This document shows positions 32,153-42,186 of a stretch of 64,000 bases of DNA, piece after piece (the stretch's first letter is position 1; every line of letters begins with the position of its first letter). The position numbers and the translations under genes are program-made. Location: positions 24,963,592 through 25,027,591 of the forward strand of contig CM070905.1 in assembly GCA_036417435.1 (NCBI GenBank). The letters are read 5' to 3'. The DNA comes from Inia geoffrensis (Eukaryota > Chordata > Mammalia > Artiodactyla > Iniidae). The notes beneath the pieces are model-generated. The model ran no database searches. It had not been told where the DNA came from and saw only the letters and a list, made by a program, of their open reading frames with translations.

Positions 32153-32890
32153 TTTTAATTAAATAATTGCTGACTTCCAAGAGGATTTGTGTATATCTAG
32201 CTTAGATATGACATTTTAGAAACTTGTTTGAAAACTTGCCTCTCAAGATCATGTACTTCTCAGAGAGATGAAGCCAAGTCTTTTGGGGCTGAAATCCCCT
32301 AGAGTTTTTATTCTCTTGTCATGTCTAGTTTTTAAACACCTCTTGAGGATTATGGCAGCAGTAGAAAATACCTAACGGTGGCTTTCATATGGGACTGAAT
32401 GTCAGAATATATAACCACGTACCATTGACTAGGCTGAGTTGTTTCTCCCATAGTGTATGCAAAACCAAATATTCTTCAATGCCCATTTTTAAAAAGTGAA
32501 CCATCAGTAGGGATTTTTCTAATGCATCTTTATGTACATATCAGAAATGAAGTTAGCGAGATCTTTGTGGCCAGTCAAGTGCTTTCAAGAAAACACAAGT
32601 GACTTTGATTTCCAATTTTTATTTGGTTAGGAAGAGAGAATAACATATTTAGCCTCATGGAAGAAAACTCTCCTAAAGAATAAGTCTGCTGAATTGATGT
32701 AGTATATTTCAGGATCATCTAGAAGCCGTTTGTAATTATGATGAAGGATTATGGTGATCTTAGTGTGTGAGTCGGTGCCCCTCAAAATAGCATTTACATG
32801 AACGGCTCATGTTGAGAAAATATCTACAAAAGGATTAATTAGTCTAATACTTTGGGGTCTCCCGCATGCCCATGTAAAAAATTTTGAGTC
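32153..32890. other. No gene or named repeat seen
   Basis: Unassigned A+T-rich DNA between an L1 and an L2. Confidence 0.5.
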
Positions 32891-32892
32891 TG

Positions 32893-33170
32893 GAATTTTT
32901 CTCTCCTCTGCCTACTCATTTTTCAAGATCCAAAAACATGTTACCTTCCCTGTAGGATCCTCCTGGCAACTCCAGATATTCGTTTCCTGTCTTATCATCA
33001 TTAGCGGCCTTAGCGGATTGTCTTGAAATCTGTTGCCCACCTGTCATCCTTACTGCTCTGTGAGCTCCTCAAGGTGACACTGCTTCTTCTGCTTGACTTG
33101 AGCCCTTGTACCTAGAACAGTGCCAGGCACACAGTGACTGAGTTCATGAATGAGAGGTCATGCCCTGACA
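32893..33170 (+). mobile_element. L2 LINE 3' end
   Basis: CCTACTCATTTTTCAAGATC, CTTCCCTGTAGGATCC, TGCTCTGTGAGCTCCTCAAG, TTGTACCTAGAACAGTGCCA and GGCACACAGTGACTGAGTTC are forward L2 3' blocks. ATGAATGAGA at the end is the L2 tail. Confidence 0.8.
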
Positions 33171-33924
33171 GTATGCACAAACAAATGTCATGTTTAATGA
33201 ACTGGTAACTACAGTTTTTCGGGAAGGGTTTATAAGTAAATACAGAAATGTTCAGGTGTCGTTTGGATAATGTCTGGATAAGATGTGCCTCATCCAAATG
33301 TCCCACGTTTATAATGGATGCTGACATGGAGACTCTGCTCATCATCAAGGTTCTAATGGCCAGAGGCCCCCTATCTCAGTTTTCAGCACTCCTTCCATCC
33401 TTAAATGTTTCTAGTCAAAACTATTGACCACCTCCGCCTCCTGCTCTCCCATGACTTGCTGTTTCAGAATGTTATAGAAGAATGTGGAGGAAGAGGAAAA
33501 AGAATTGGAAGAATGTGGATGATGAGGACAAGAAATGAGGAACCAAAGAGTTAGGTTTTTTGTTTTTGTTTTTTTCCCCACCAGCCCAAATACGATCCTA
33601 TCTTAGACCTGAAAACAGGGGAGACTAATATATGTAAACATTTCTCTCTCAAATGGGATTTGGGTGTCACTGGTTATGGGGCAAAGCAAGGAACAACCCA
33701 TGAAAACCATCCCCATAAACTCTCTCTTGTAACTTTCAAACATGGCTAATTTGAGATCCAGGAAGTTTTAGGAGACCAGGAAATAATTTGTGAAGTCCGC
33801 TGTTCTCTCCTACTGACCAGGAGTGTTGACAAGAGCAAAGGAAATCTTTTAATCCCTTTTGCCCTTCCTGGGGCCAGGCTGATGAATTTAATTTGATGAT
33901 ATTATGCCATGACATTGTGTCAGT
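33171..33924. other. No gene or named repeat seen
   Basis: Bases 33465-33555 are purine-rich on the plus strand. The rest is unassigned, with short minus frames that are not credible. Confidence 0.5.
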
Positions 33925-34015
33925 ATGCGATGATGTGTGTGATGGCACAGCGTCATCACGTGGTGACGCAACATCATGACGTAAAACGTCCCAACGCCAA
34001 TTAAAGACGTGACTC
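33925..34015. promoter_or_regulatory. Cluster of CRE-like TGACG/ACGT motifs
   Basis: Within 90 bases there are eight CpGs in A+T-rich surroundings, almost all in ACGT or GCGTCA contexts. GCGTCATCACGTGGTGACGC at 33950-33969 is an imperfect palindrome with one mismatched pair. It is followed by CATGACGTAAAACGTCCC and AAAGACGTGAC. TGACGTAA is a textbook CREB/ATF or PAR-bZIP site and CACGTG is an E-box. Binding is inferred from motifs only. Confidence 0.35.
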
Positions 34016-34529
34016 CAGGAAGGTTTTTAAATTGAGCAACAAATCTGCAATTATTTGAGTAAGGGCTTGAGATATAAGGCAGTGAGGCAAACGAACTGTA
34101 AATTACAGTTTAGAAAATGCTTTTTTGCATGAATTATGGCTCTTTTTTGTATGTGGCTTCTTCCAGAAATTGTAACCCCTGTTCTTTCAAGGCAGGTTTA
34201 AAATAAAAATATAATTTCGTTTAAAAGACTGCTCCTATCAGAGGTTGTACCTCTATTAGTTTTCTTTTGTCTGTGGAATATGAGTTGGTGCTAAATTTAA
34301 ATATAATTTCAGAATGAGATTAAGAAAATATAATCTCTTAATTTGCATATTTGTTAAAAATTTAGTACCTCATAGAGCTCCTGATAAAATGATTTATAAT
34401 TGAAATTACATTGTAACTAATACCTTTTGTAGGCATACATTTCATAATAATAATCTTCCACTGAGATTCTAATAATATGAAAGTGTTAAAAAGGAGAAAT
34501 GAATTGCAAAATATAGTTTACTCTGTGTG
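34016..34529. other. Unassigned A+T-rich DNA
   Basis: No repeat is recognised. A perfect octamer in minus orientation (ATTTGCAT) lies at 34341-34348. TTATAATTGAAATTACATTG and similar homeodomain-type text is frequent. Confidence 0.4.
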
Positions 34530-34735
34530 TGTGTGATCATAAGCAAGCTTTTAGCTATTTTGTGCCTCAGTTCTACCATTTAGAAAATGAGGATAATGCA
34601 CTTTTTCCTGATTTTTATAGGGATATCTTATGGACAAATTATATACTGTATGTGAATATTCACTGTATGTGAATATTCTTTGTACTCTTTGGAAGAAATG
34701 TTGTTATATAAATCTAGGGCACTATTAAATACCTT
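34530..34735 (-). mobile_element. MIR SINE
   Basis: CATAAGCAAGCTTTTAGCTA, TTGTGCCTCAGTTCTACCAT, TTAGAAAATGAGGATAATGC and AGAAATGTTGTTATATAAAT follow reversed MIR order. A 17-bp tandem duplication at 34645-34678 lies inside. Confidence 0.75.
34645..34678 (+). repeat. Perfect 17-bp tandem duplication
   Basis: ACTGTATGTGAATATTC is repeated exactly at 34645-34661 and 34662-34678, within a MIR. Confidence 0.97.
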
Positions 34736-35544
34736 CTCCTGGGATACATAAACTCTACTTATGAACTTGAAATCGACTAGGGAAAAGTTTGGTAAGTTAA
34801 AACTGAGATGGGCTTCATATTTGATATTTCATCTTAACTTTTTTCCCGATTGCTTCATTTATAGATTTATGTATCCAAAAATGAATTAGATTTATTTCCG
34901 ATCTTTAATGTTTTTGGTAACTCTTTCTGTCCTGCAAGTGTGGATTCAAGGTGTTTGTTTTTCACCGGTGGAAGGAGCTTTACAACCCACATCGAGGAAA
35001 GTATAATTTGAGCAAAGGTTCAAAATGCCCCCATTCTCATGTAGTTTTGGCAGTCACAGTCCAGAGAACACTGAAAAAGGCTGAAGTGCTACAAGGGTTC
35101 TTTGCTGATTCTAATTTCAGTGGTGAAGTGAAGAGATTGTTTGTTGTCTTAAAATTCACACTTGCTTCGTCACTCCTTCTGTAACTCCAGTAACAATGTA
35201 CCAGAATTCTGTGCCTTCTGAAGGGGATACATGACTTTCTGATGGCATTTGAAATGGTGGCTGATTACTTTTGAATCCTCAAGCTCCACTGGTTGGCAGC
35301 TCACATCTGCAGCAGAGAAAAACAATTGGCAAATTTGTGAATTAGCTTTGGTTTACACATTAAACAAGCAAAGTAATTCTTTATAACTTTAACCAGCAGG
35401 CTGTGTCTTGATTACAGGATATTGGTGCACATTAATAAATGGAACTATTTGTCAATCTTGCCAGTGCATATGCATCATTTGCTTACCTTTCGTATTTCCC
35501 ACGGGGTACCAGTCTTCAGGACCACCTACGTAGTCTGTAGGGCC
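34736..35544. other. Unassigned DNA, candidate conserved element
   Basis: No repeat is recognised. Bases 35310-35500 are rich in motif-like text such as AAACAATTGGCAAATTTGTG and the palindrome TGCATATGCA (about 35465-35474). A 77-codon plus frame at 34951-35184 has no known domain. Confidence 0.35.
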
Positions 35545-35705
35545 CAGTGTTAAAAAATTATTCAGATTTTACTGTATAGCACGGGAGCTATATTTGATAC
35601 CTTATAATAGCCTGTAATGGAAAAGAATCTGAAAAAAACATATATGTATAACCGAATCACTTTGCTCTACACCTGAAACTTACACAATATTGTAAAGCAG
35701 CTATT
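35545..35705 (+). mobile_element. L1 LINE 3' end
   Basis: TACTGTATAGCACGGGAGCT, CCTTATAATAGCCTGTAATG, AACCGAATCACTTTGCTCTA and CACCTGAAACTTACACAATA followed by TTGTAAAGCAGCTATT are the forward L1 3' UTR end. Confidence 0.85.
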
Positions 35706-36266
35706 AAGACTTTCAAGACATTGACAGTAGAGCATTAAAGCAAGTGCACAGCCATTCTGAGCACAAGGCCATTTTAACTGCAGGGGCTTGTGCAAGTGCA
35801 TAGGTCACATGCCCATGTGGCCCTGCCAGTCATGCTTTTGAACAGCATTGGGTCCTGTGTGCTGACTCACAGTTTCTGTAATTTATGGCCAGTTTGTGTG
35901 ATCTCTAGCTTTGGATGGATTCTTTCAGGTAAGTTTCAGGCTGCTTATTATACTCACTTTTATCTCTCTCTAGATTATAATTACTTAGTTTTGGTTAATA
36001 CTGATCTATCCTCATTTCTTGCTTATCTGTAACCAAGAAGAACTCAAAGCAACATATCATCAAAAGAGTCCCTTAATAACTTGAAGTAATGGGGCTTAAT
36101 TTAAACTTAGGTACGGTCTAGTTCACCCAAAAGCTGAATTTCTTAGCATTGAGAAAATTAACTTTATTATTTTCAAGTTTGTACAGTATTCAGAATAAGT
36201 GCTGCTAACAAGTACTTAAAACTGGTAAGTCTTACCTGACTCAAGGTGAAGAATGGGTCATTAAGA
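35706..36266. other. No gene or named repeat seen
   Basis: Unassigned DNA between an L1 end and the paired SINEs. An 80-codon plus frame at 35790-36032 has no support. Confidence 0.5.
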
Positions 36267-36267
36267 G

Positions 36268-36485
36268 ATTGGAGGGCTTCCCTGGTGGCGCAGTGGTTGA
36301 GAGTCCGCCTGCCAATGCAGGGGACGTGGGTTCGTGCCCCGGTCCGGGAGGGTCCCACATGCCGCGGAGTGGATGGGCCCGTGGGCCATGGCTGCTGAAC
36401 CTCCGCGTCCGGAGCCTGTGCTCCGCAACAGGAGAGACGACAACAGTGAGAGGCCCGCGTACCACACACACACAAAAAAATTGGA
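36268..36485 (+). mobile_element. CHR SINE, short (CHR-2-like) form
   Basis: The body runs from GGGCTTCCCTGGTGGCGCAG (36274) to GAGAGGCCCGCGTACC (36462), then a (CA)n plus A7 tail. Flanking ATTGGA at 36268-36273 and 36480-36485 is a short candidate duplication. Its partner at 36507-36737 is inverted only 69 bases away body to body. Confidence 0.95.
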
Positions 36486-36506
36486 AACATTTATTTGTAC
36501 AGAAAT

Positions 36507-36737
36507 CATAAACTAATTATTATTATTTTTTGCGGTACGCGGGCCTCTCCCTGCTGTGGCCTCTCCCGTTGCGGAGCACAGGCTCCGGACGCGCAGGCTC
36601 AGCGGCCATGGCTCACGGGCCCAGCCGCCCCGCGGCATGTGGGATCTTCCCGGACCGGGGCACGAACCCGTGTCCCCTGCATCGGCAGGCGGACTCCCAA
36701 CCACTGCGCCACCAGGGAAGCCCATAAACTAATTATT
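36507..36737 (-). mobile_element. CHR SINE, short (CHR-2-like) form
   Basis: A 15-bp duplication, CATAAACTAATTATT, lies at 36507-36521 and 36723-36737. The reversed body starts GCGGTACGCGGGCCTCTCCC (about 36532) and ends CACCAGGGAAGCCC. The body matches the common form of the family closely. Intact duplications on this copy but only six bases on its neighbour suggest this one inserted second; that order is inference. Confidence 0.96.
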
Positions 36738-37129
36738 TTTAATGGTGTGTTTTCTTGGCTTTAGATGTAAGGCCAAGCTTTCCTCCCAGAATCTTGTTTA
36801 CGCTAACAATTTACTTCACAAACATGTTTTCCCCTAGAGATGGCAAACTTTGATCCTATTCCCCTCTGAATTATTACAAATCCCAAATAATAGAATCTGG
36901 ACTTATGAGACTTTGGTGTTTATTCCACTTTGACAAGAATCATATTTTCTTTAGATATGTGTGTATACATATTTGGGAAGCGGGTGGGTAGCAGATTTAA
37001 CTTCAGACCATATTTTGCGGAGACTATTAGCAACATGAGTAAGTGAGTAAGTCTTTAACGGTCACTTTTTTTCTGGGCAACTTGTAGATTGTTAATTCAT
37101 TTTCCTTCAGGTTTGCATGGGGATCTCAA
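36738..37129. other. No gene or named repeat seen
   Basis: Unassigned A+T-rich DNA. Confidence 0.5.
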
Positions 37130-38435
37130 AATTCACTGAGATGAAACTCCCTCTGATATGTTCCGCCTATACGACATCCCACCAGTAGACTGTTTAGTTT
37201 GTTACTGATCTGTCTAACATGGGGAAACTCGTGATCTCATCCTCCTGTACGTAATTACCTTGCTATGCCAAGTTACAGTCTGTTTTCTTTGAACCTCCTA
37301 ATTCTCATTTGACCTCTTTGGATCCTTCAGAGTGTTTAAAAATAGCTATCATATCCTTCTTTCCTCCGGACTAAACATCTTTGAAAACAATTTATTATTA
37401 TTTTTTTTAGTGTCTCTTCATCTGACATGGGACTCTTCTGGTGTGAGAAACTGAATGTCCGTTTTGTCCACATCTTTAAGTTTCAACACCACTTTGTCTA
37501 TATCTTTAAGATTCAGCATCAAAATCCATATGCAATATGGAAGTAAATTATCAGAGCCAAGAAGATTAAGCCTATGGCTCCACTTCTATGAGATACTTTT
37601 CTTATTTCTGTTATTGCAGAAATGTCTTATTTCTATTATTGCAATAGGTGGCTCCAGCTTTCGGGTAGTCATATTGTTGATTCATATTGAATTTACTGTC
37701 AACCAAAGTTCCTATGTCTCTTTTAAGGAAGCTGCCAAACCAGTTTTCTTTAAACATCCTGTACTTAAGAAGTTTATTTTTTGGATCTTCAACTTACTTC
37801 TATTAAATTTCAATTTGTTTGACTTGACTCATCGCTTCACCCTGTCAAATCTGTTTTGCTTTATATAATCCATTTATTATCCCACTCAATTTTTTGTCAT
37901 CTTCACATTTTAGGACCTTGCTCTCTGTTCATCTAAACCACTGATAATATTTCAGAACAGAAAATGGTCAAGGACAGAACCCTGCAGCATGATTCTCTGT
38001 CCAGGTTGAGTTTCTTTTCTTAATCACTAGCTGTTTATTTCTCTCTCTCTTTTTTTTCATTAAAAAAATATTTATTTATTTGGTTGCAGCGGATCTTAGT
38101 TGCAGCAGGCAGGCTCCTTAGTTCTGGCGTGCGAACCCTTGGTTGCAGAATGCACGTGGGATCTAGTTCCCTGACCAGGGAATCAAACCCAGGCCCCCTG
38201 TATTGGGAGCGTAGAGCCTTAACACCAGGGAAGTCCCAATCACTAGCCGTTTGAGTATAGATAGCTCTTGATCTAATTACTGGTTGTCCTAACATCCAGT
38301 CCACATTTCTCCACCTACTCCATTTGGGTATGAAAGGGCCTGCCAGATGTTTTGCTATAATCCAATGCACATTACTGGCTGCATTTTCTGACCAGACTAC
38401 TAGCCCCCTCAAAGAAAATTATGAAGTTAAGGTAC
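37130..38435 (+). mobile_element. Ancient LINE relic (RTE-X/L4 or CR1-like)
   Basis: GGACAGAACCCTGCAGCATG at about 37973-37992 and, after the SINE, ACATCCAGTCCACATTTCTC with CACCTACTCC match an ancient mammalian LINE. Its copies read GACAGATCCCTGCAGCA, then a CATCCAGTCCACATTTCTCCA block. The two parts are split by the SINE at 38037-38237. The family name and the orientation are uncertain. An imperfect 25-bp tandem repeat sits at 37601-37650. A 137-codon plus frame at 37455-37868 lies within and is not a gene. Confidence 0.5.
38022..38252 (-). mobile_element. Older tRNA-derived SINE (CHR/Bov-tA-like)
   Basis: Target-site duplication AATCACTAGCTGTTT at 38022-38036 pairs with AATCACTAGCCGTTT at 38238-38252, one mismatch. 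Inside, the reversed tail leads to TTGCAGCGGATCTTAGTTGC, GTGGGATCTAGTTCCCTGAC, CAGGGAATCAAACCCAGGCC and the reversed head ACACCAGGGAAGTCCC. The head and B-box region are more diverged than in the other SINEs here. Confidence 0.88.
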
Positions 38436-38819
38436 GTAACACAATATATTAAGAAGCTTGGTGAAGATAAAATAGGTACCACAGGTAATTCACAAAGTCA
38501 GTCACCCACAAGGTAGGAAAAGTCAACTATATTTATCTAAGTGAGAATAGGGTCTGGCTGGGGCCCACTGACTAATTCTTATTCTAGGCTCCATTATTGT
38601 AGTTTTGTTTTTCACCACCAGAGAGGCATATCCTCATAACAATGAATAATAGAAGATGTCAGGGGAGTACCTGAGTAGGAAGTATTAAATTGTAGGTACA
38701 TGTTGAATGGAGGCTGGTAGTTGTTAGAGTGATATACAAGGTGAAGCTCTTAAAAAGCTCATTTACAGAGCAGGAGTCTATCTTTGGGGTATTAGTATTG
38801 TTGCTGAAATGGGCTAAGA
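38436..38819. other. No gene or named repeat seen
   Basis: Unassigned A+T-rich DNA between the LINE relic and a MIR. Confidence 0.5.
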
Positions 38820-38975
38820 CAGACTTAGAATTCTGACTGGTATTTAATAGTACTGTGATCCATACCAGGTAGGGAGTATCTGCCTCTCAGCGTTGCTGTA
38901 AGGATTAACGAGAAATTGTCATAAGTACCTAACATAGTCCCTGGCATAGTATGAGCTTAATAATTTATCCTATTA
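38820..38975 (-). mobile_element. MIR SINE fragment
   Basis: GCCTCTCAGCGTTGCTGTAA, GGATTAACGAGAAATTGTCA and AACATAGTCCCTGGCATAGT followed by ATGAGCTTAATAA are reversed MIR blocks. Confidence 0.75.
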
Positions 38976-39229
38976 ATTCAGTAAGCATTAACTATATGCT
39001 ATTATGTAATAGTGATTGGGCAATTTTTTGTGCAATAACTGAGCAGTGTGTATTTTTCCTATCTGTTGAAATATATACATTATATATAAATAAGTAAATA
39101 CGTATACACACATACTGCATTGGGTCTAGCTGGAGTCTACATGATTCATTAATGACTTTTTCACTTTTTAGCCAAAAAGTTTGAAAACTTAAGACTGAGA
39201 CTATATATACAAGGCCAGAACAATTGGTT

Positions 39230-39420
39230 TATTTGGTCATTCCCTAGAGCCGAAGGATTTCAGAGATTGGAGGGACTTTATAAACAATAAAGTCCAATCT
39301 GTGCATAGCATAGATTAGGAAACTGAAGCTAAGCGATGATTTCCCAAGACTACTACATCTTAGAGTGAGAACCAGATTTGCTTGTTTTTGCCTCATAATC
39401 CTAGTCAGTCAACATTAGAT
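39230..39420 (+). mobile_element. MIR-family SINE
   Basis: AGATTAGGAAACTGAAGCTA, TGATTTCCCAAGACTACTAC and AGTGAGAACCAGATTTGC follow MIR or MIR3 order. The upstream part, from AGAGATTGGAGGGACTTTAT, suggests MIR3. Confidence 0.6.
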
Positions 39421-39554
39421 ATGTTTCCTACCATATCACACAGAACAAATGCCTCAAAAGGGGCCTGGAACCCTCAAACTTGGGATTTGGTGTCACAAAC
39501 CCTGAAGCGGAAAATGCCGTCTCCACCTGCCCGGCTGATCTGAATATGAAAACT

Positions 39555-39640
39555 AGTAAAACTTAAAAAGGTATGACAAATCTTGGTGGTGGCTATACTT
39601 TTTTGTGTATTTGAAATATTTTATAGTAAATAATCAATTA
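39555..39640 (+). mobile_element. L1M-type 3' terminus
   Basis: CTTGGTGGTGGCTATACTTT and TTTGAAATATTTTATAGTAA match the 3' end of old L1M/HAL1 copies, normally a GTATTTGAAATTTTTCATAAT-type end. Confidence 0.55.
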
Positions 39641-40305
39641 GTTAAAACTGGTCACTCTTTTGTAGGCCTAGTTCATCAATATTATGATGTCCATGTTACT
39701 GGAATATTGATCACATTTAAAGGATCAACAAACAAACCTATTTGGAAAGGGAATTGCTCTTGTAAGGCAAAACTTGAGAGAAGCTCAAAAGAATCCATGG
39801 AAAATGAGAAGCCAAGCTTTCCTTTGTGGAAAAAGTCAACTACTTAGTTGTGTTGAATCATATCTGATGTCAAAATGGTGGATAAGGATGTGGAAGTGAT
39901 GTCCAAAGAATAGGGATAAAGCAGTGATTGTCACTGTAATGCTGATTCAAAATTCTCTTCAGCTTGGTGAAATCCATGCTTAGGGATAAGAGTCTCCTTC
40001 AAGGAAAGGTTGCTTACAAATTCAAGGTCATTTTCTGAATCCCACACAGCTTGTCTGTGTGCTAAAGTTTTCTGGTTTTATTTTTACTCTTTTTGCCTTA
40101 AAAATATATCTTAGAACACAGGTTCTCTGATTCCTGCTTTGTGATATGTTATTAGTGTCCATCCCAGTTGCTGAGGCAAGTGTAAACAGGGGGCTGTTGG
40201 GGCAGACATCCGGACAGTGACCAAGGCCTGAGGAGGCTGCAGCCTATGTATAGAGACCAAAACGGCAAGGGGCTGGGGAGTTTTCTCTTTGAGAACGAAA
40301 ATAGA
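39641..40305. other. No gene or named repeat seen
   Basis: Unassigned DNA. An 80-codon plus frame at 39605-39847 begins in the L1M terminus and is rejected. Confidence 0.5.
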
Positions 40306-40309
40306 TCAT

Positions 40310-40432
40310 CGAGAATGAATTCAACCTTCTCTATTTTGCAAAATGAGGAAACTGAGGGCCCGAGAGAGAAAAGTAATCTGCCCAATGCCAAAGATCTGTT
40401 ATCGGAGTTGGCCTTAAAACTCAGGTAATTTC
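40310..40432 (+). mobile_element. MIR-family SINE fragment
   Basis: TTTTGCAAAATGAGGAAACT, GAGGGCCCGAGAGAGAAAAG, TAATCTGCCCAATGCCAAAG and CTTAAAACTCAGG give the MIR central and 3' order. Confidence 0.7.
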
Positions 40433-40449
40433 ATAGCAGATTCCAACTG

Positions 40450-41060
40450 ATTTTTTTTTTTCTTATCAGATTTTTAATGAGCTATTTCATGTATACAGAA
40501 AAGTATGAAAAGTAATATAAGAAACACCAGAGTACCCATTCCCCCTCACGTCAAATTTAACTTACTGCTACATTTTCTTTAGATTTTTTTTTAAGAAATA
40601 AAATTGATGAAGCCCTGTTAGTGTACATCCCTGGTCCCCTTTCCTCTTACCATCCTTCTCCAGAGCTAACTCCTGTCCCGAACAGGCTGCTTGTCATTCC
40701 TATGCTTGTCTTTATGTTTTTACTACAGGCAGACGTGCCACACGTAATACCCAATATTATTCAGCATGTTATAAACATTGCATAAACATTATCAAGCTCT
40801 GTGCATTTTTCTAGAACCTGCTTTTTTGGCTCAACATCATGTTTTTGAGATTTCTCTGTGCTAAAACGTAGCTCCAATTAATTCATTGTAACTTCAAGTG
40901 GCATTCCAGTGCACAAACGTACAACAATTTCTCCATTCTTCTCTGTTGACAGGTATTCTGGTGAGTCCTGATTTTTTGTTAGGAGAGACAAAGCCATGGT
41001 GAACATTCATATATATCTCCTTTTGCATTGGTGTGAGTTGCTGTATGTCAGAGTTTCCTT
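40450..41060 (-). mobile_element. Ancient L1M LINE fragment
   Basis: The reversed L1M text includes TGAGCTATTTCATGTATACA, CATTTTTCTAGAACCTGCTT, GGCTCAACATCATGTTTTTG, GTGGCATTCCAGTGCACAAA, CAATTTCTCCATTCTTCTCT and CATGGTGAACATTCATATAT. These resemble the ORF2-end region of very old L1. No open frame of note remains. Confidence 0.75.
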
Positions 41061-41237
41061 CCTGGTGGGCCTGTGAGAGAGAGGGTGATAGTGAGGTGCT
41101 CAGGCCACACTACTGAACAGGGCTGGGGCTGGTGGCTTCAGGCCTCTGGCAGTTTCGTCCTCTTAACATGGGGTGCTGTGCACATACCATCTCTTTCTGT
41201 GTTTGCCCGAGATGTGCAAAGGTTGGGAAGAAATGTG

Positions 41238-41430
41238 TTAAGGCAGTGGCTCTTAAATATTAGCATGCATCACAATCACCTGGAGACCTTGTTAAAATGA
41301 TTGCTGGCCCCTCCCACTCCTGAGTTTCTGATTCAGTAGGTTTAGAGTGGGACCCATGTATTTGCATTCTAACAAAATCCCAAGTGACATTAATGCTCTT
41401 GGTCTGGGGACCACGTTTGAGAGCCACTAG
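41238..41430 (+). mobile_element. MER5A (hAT-Charlie DNA transposon)
   Basis: Both terminal inverted ends are visible: CAGTGGCTCTTAAATATTAG at the left and GTTTGAGAGCCACTAG at the right. Between lie CACAATCACCTGGAGACCTT, CTGATTCAGTAGGTTTAGAG and TGGTCTGGGGACCACG. It is a full-length nonautonomous copy of about 190 bases. Confidence 0.92.
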
Positions 41431-41703
41431 GGTATATATTTAGGAGCTGAATAGGAAGTTCCAACTGATTATTCAAATGCCTTTGCATTGTTGTGAAATG
41501 TTTGATCATAATTAGTATATTATGTAATCTAGGACATAAGTTAAAAATAGAAATGATACGATTCTGTAATCGAATAGCTTGGTATTTGCAAGCTTTTGCC
41601 TGAAAGGATGATGAAGAGCATTTAATCATGCTCAGAAGCAACTTCCCCTTAACTGTAAATTCTGTATTCCCTTTTGGGTGTTTGGAACCAGGAAGAAGGC
41701 TTT
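41431..41703. other. No gene or named repeat seen
   Basis: Unassigned A+T-rich spacer between MER5A and a SINE. Confidence 0.5.
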
Positions 41704-41704
41704 A

Positions 41705-41936
41705 AAAAGACAATTGAGGGCTTCCCTGGTGGCGCGGTGGTTGAGAGTCCGCCTGCCGATGCAGGGGACACGGGTTCGTGCCCCCGCCCGGGAAGATCCC
41801 ACATGCCGCGCGGCGGCTGGGCCCGTGAGCCATGGCTGCTGAGCCTGCGCGTCCGGAGCCTGTGCTCCGCAACGAGAGAGGCCACAGCAGGGAGAGGCCC
41901 GCGTACCGCCTAAATAAATAAATAAAAGACAATTGA
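41705..41936 (+). mobile_element. CHR SINE, short (CHR-2-like) form
   Basis: A 13-bp duplication, AAAAGACAATTGA, flanks it at 41705-41717 and 41924-41936. The body runs from GGGCTTCCCTGGTGGCGCGG to GAGAGGCCCGCGTACCGCC, followed by an (AAAT)n tail. The C-rich CCCCGCCCGGGAAG differs from sister copies. Confidence 0.96.
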
Positions 41937-42186
41937 ATGAGAAAAGCAGTCCTCCCTTCCTTCTCCTATTATCTTTATGGTGTAATCAATAGGTACATCA
42001 CCCATCGCCAAGGAAGCAAAGCAAAATGGGAAACGTTACGATGAGAACATTGTCAGCCCTCAGCAAAGATGTAAAGTAATCAGAATGTTCTTCTCTGTGC
42101 ACCTCCTTTGGCTCAGTTGCGTCCCTCCTGAGGTCCATCCGGTTTCTGTCTCTTCTGGTATCCTGAGCACCCAATTTCAACGTGGG

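Noticed and set aside
36274..36345. Possible tRNA gene (A-box and B-box motifs)
   Set aside because: These are the tRNA-derived heads of CHR SINEs. They lack a cloverleaf and recur at about a dozen sites.
37455..37868. 137-codon plus frame rich in F, L, I and S
   Set aside because: Lies in an ancient LINE relic of A+T-rich DNA; the composition reflects T-rich DNA rather than a membrane protein.
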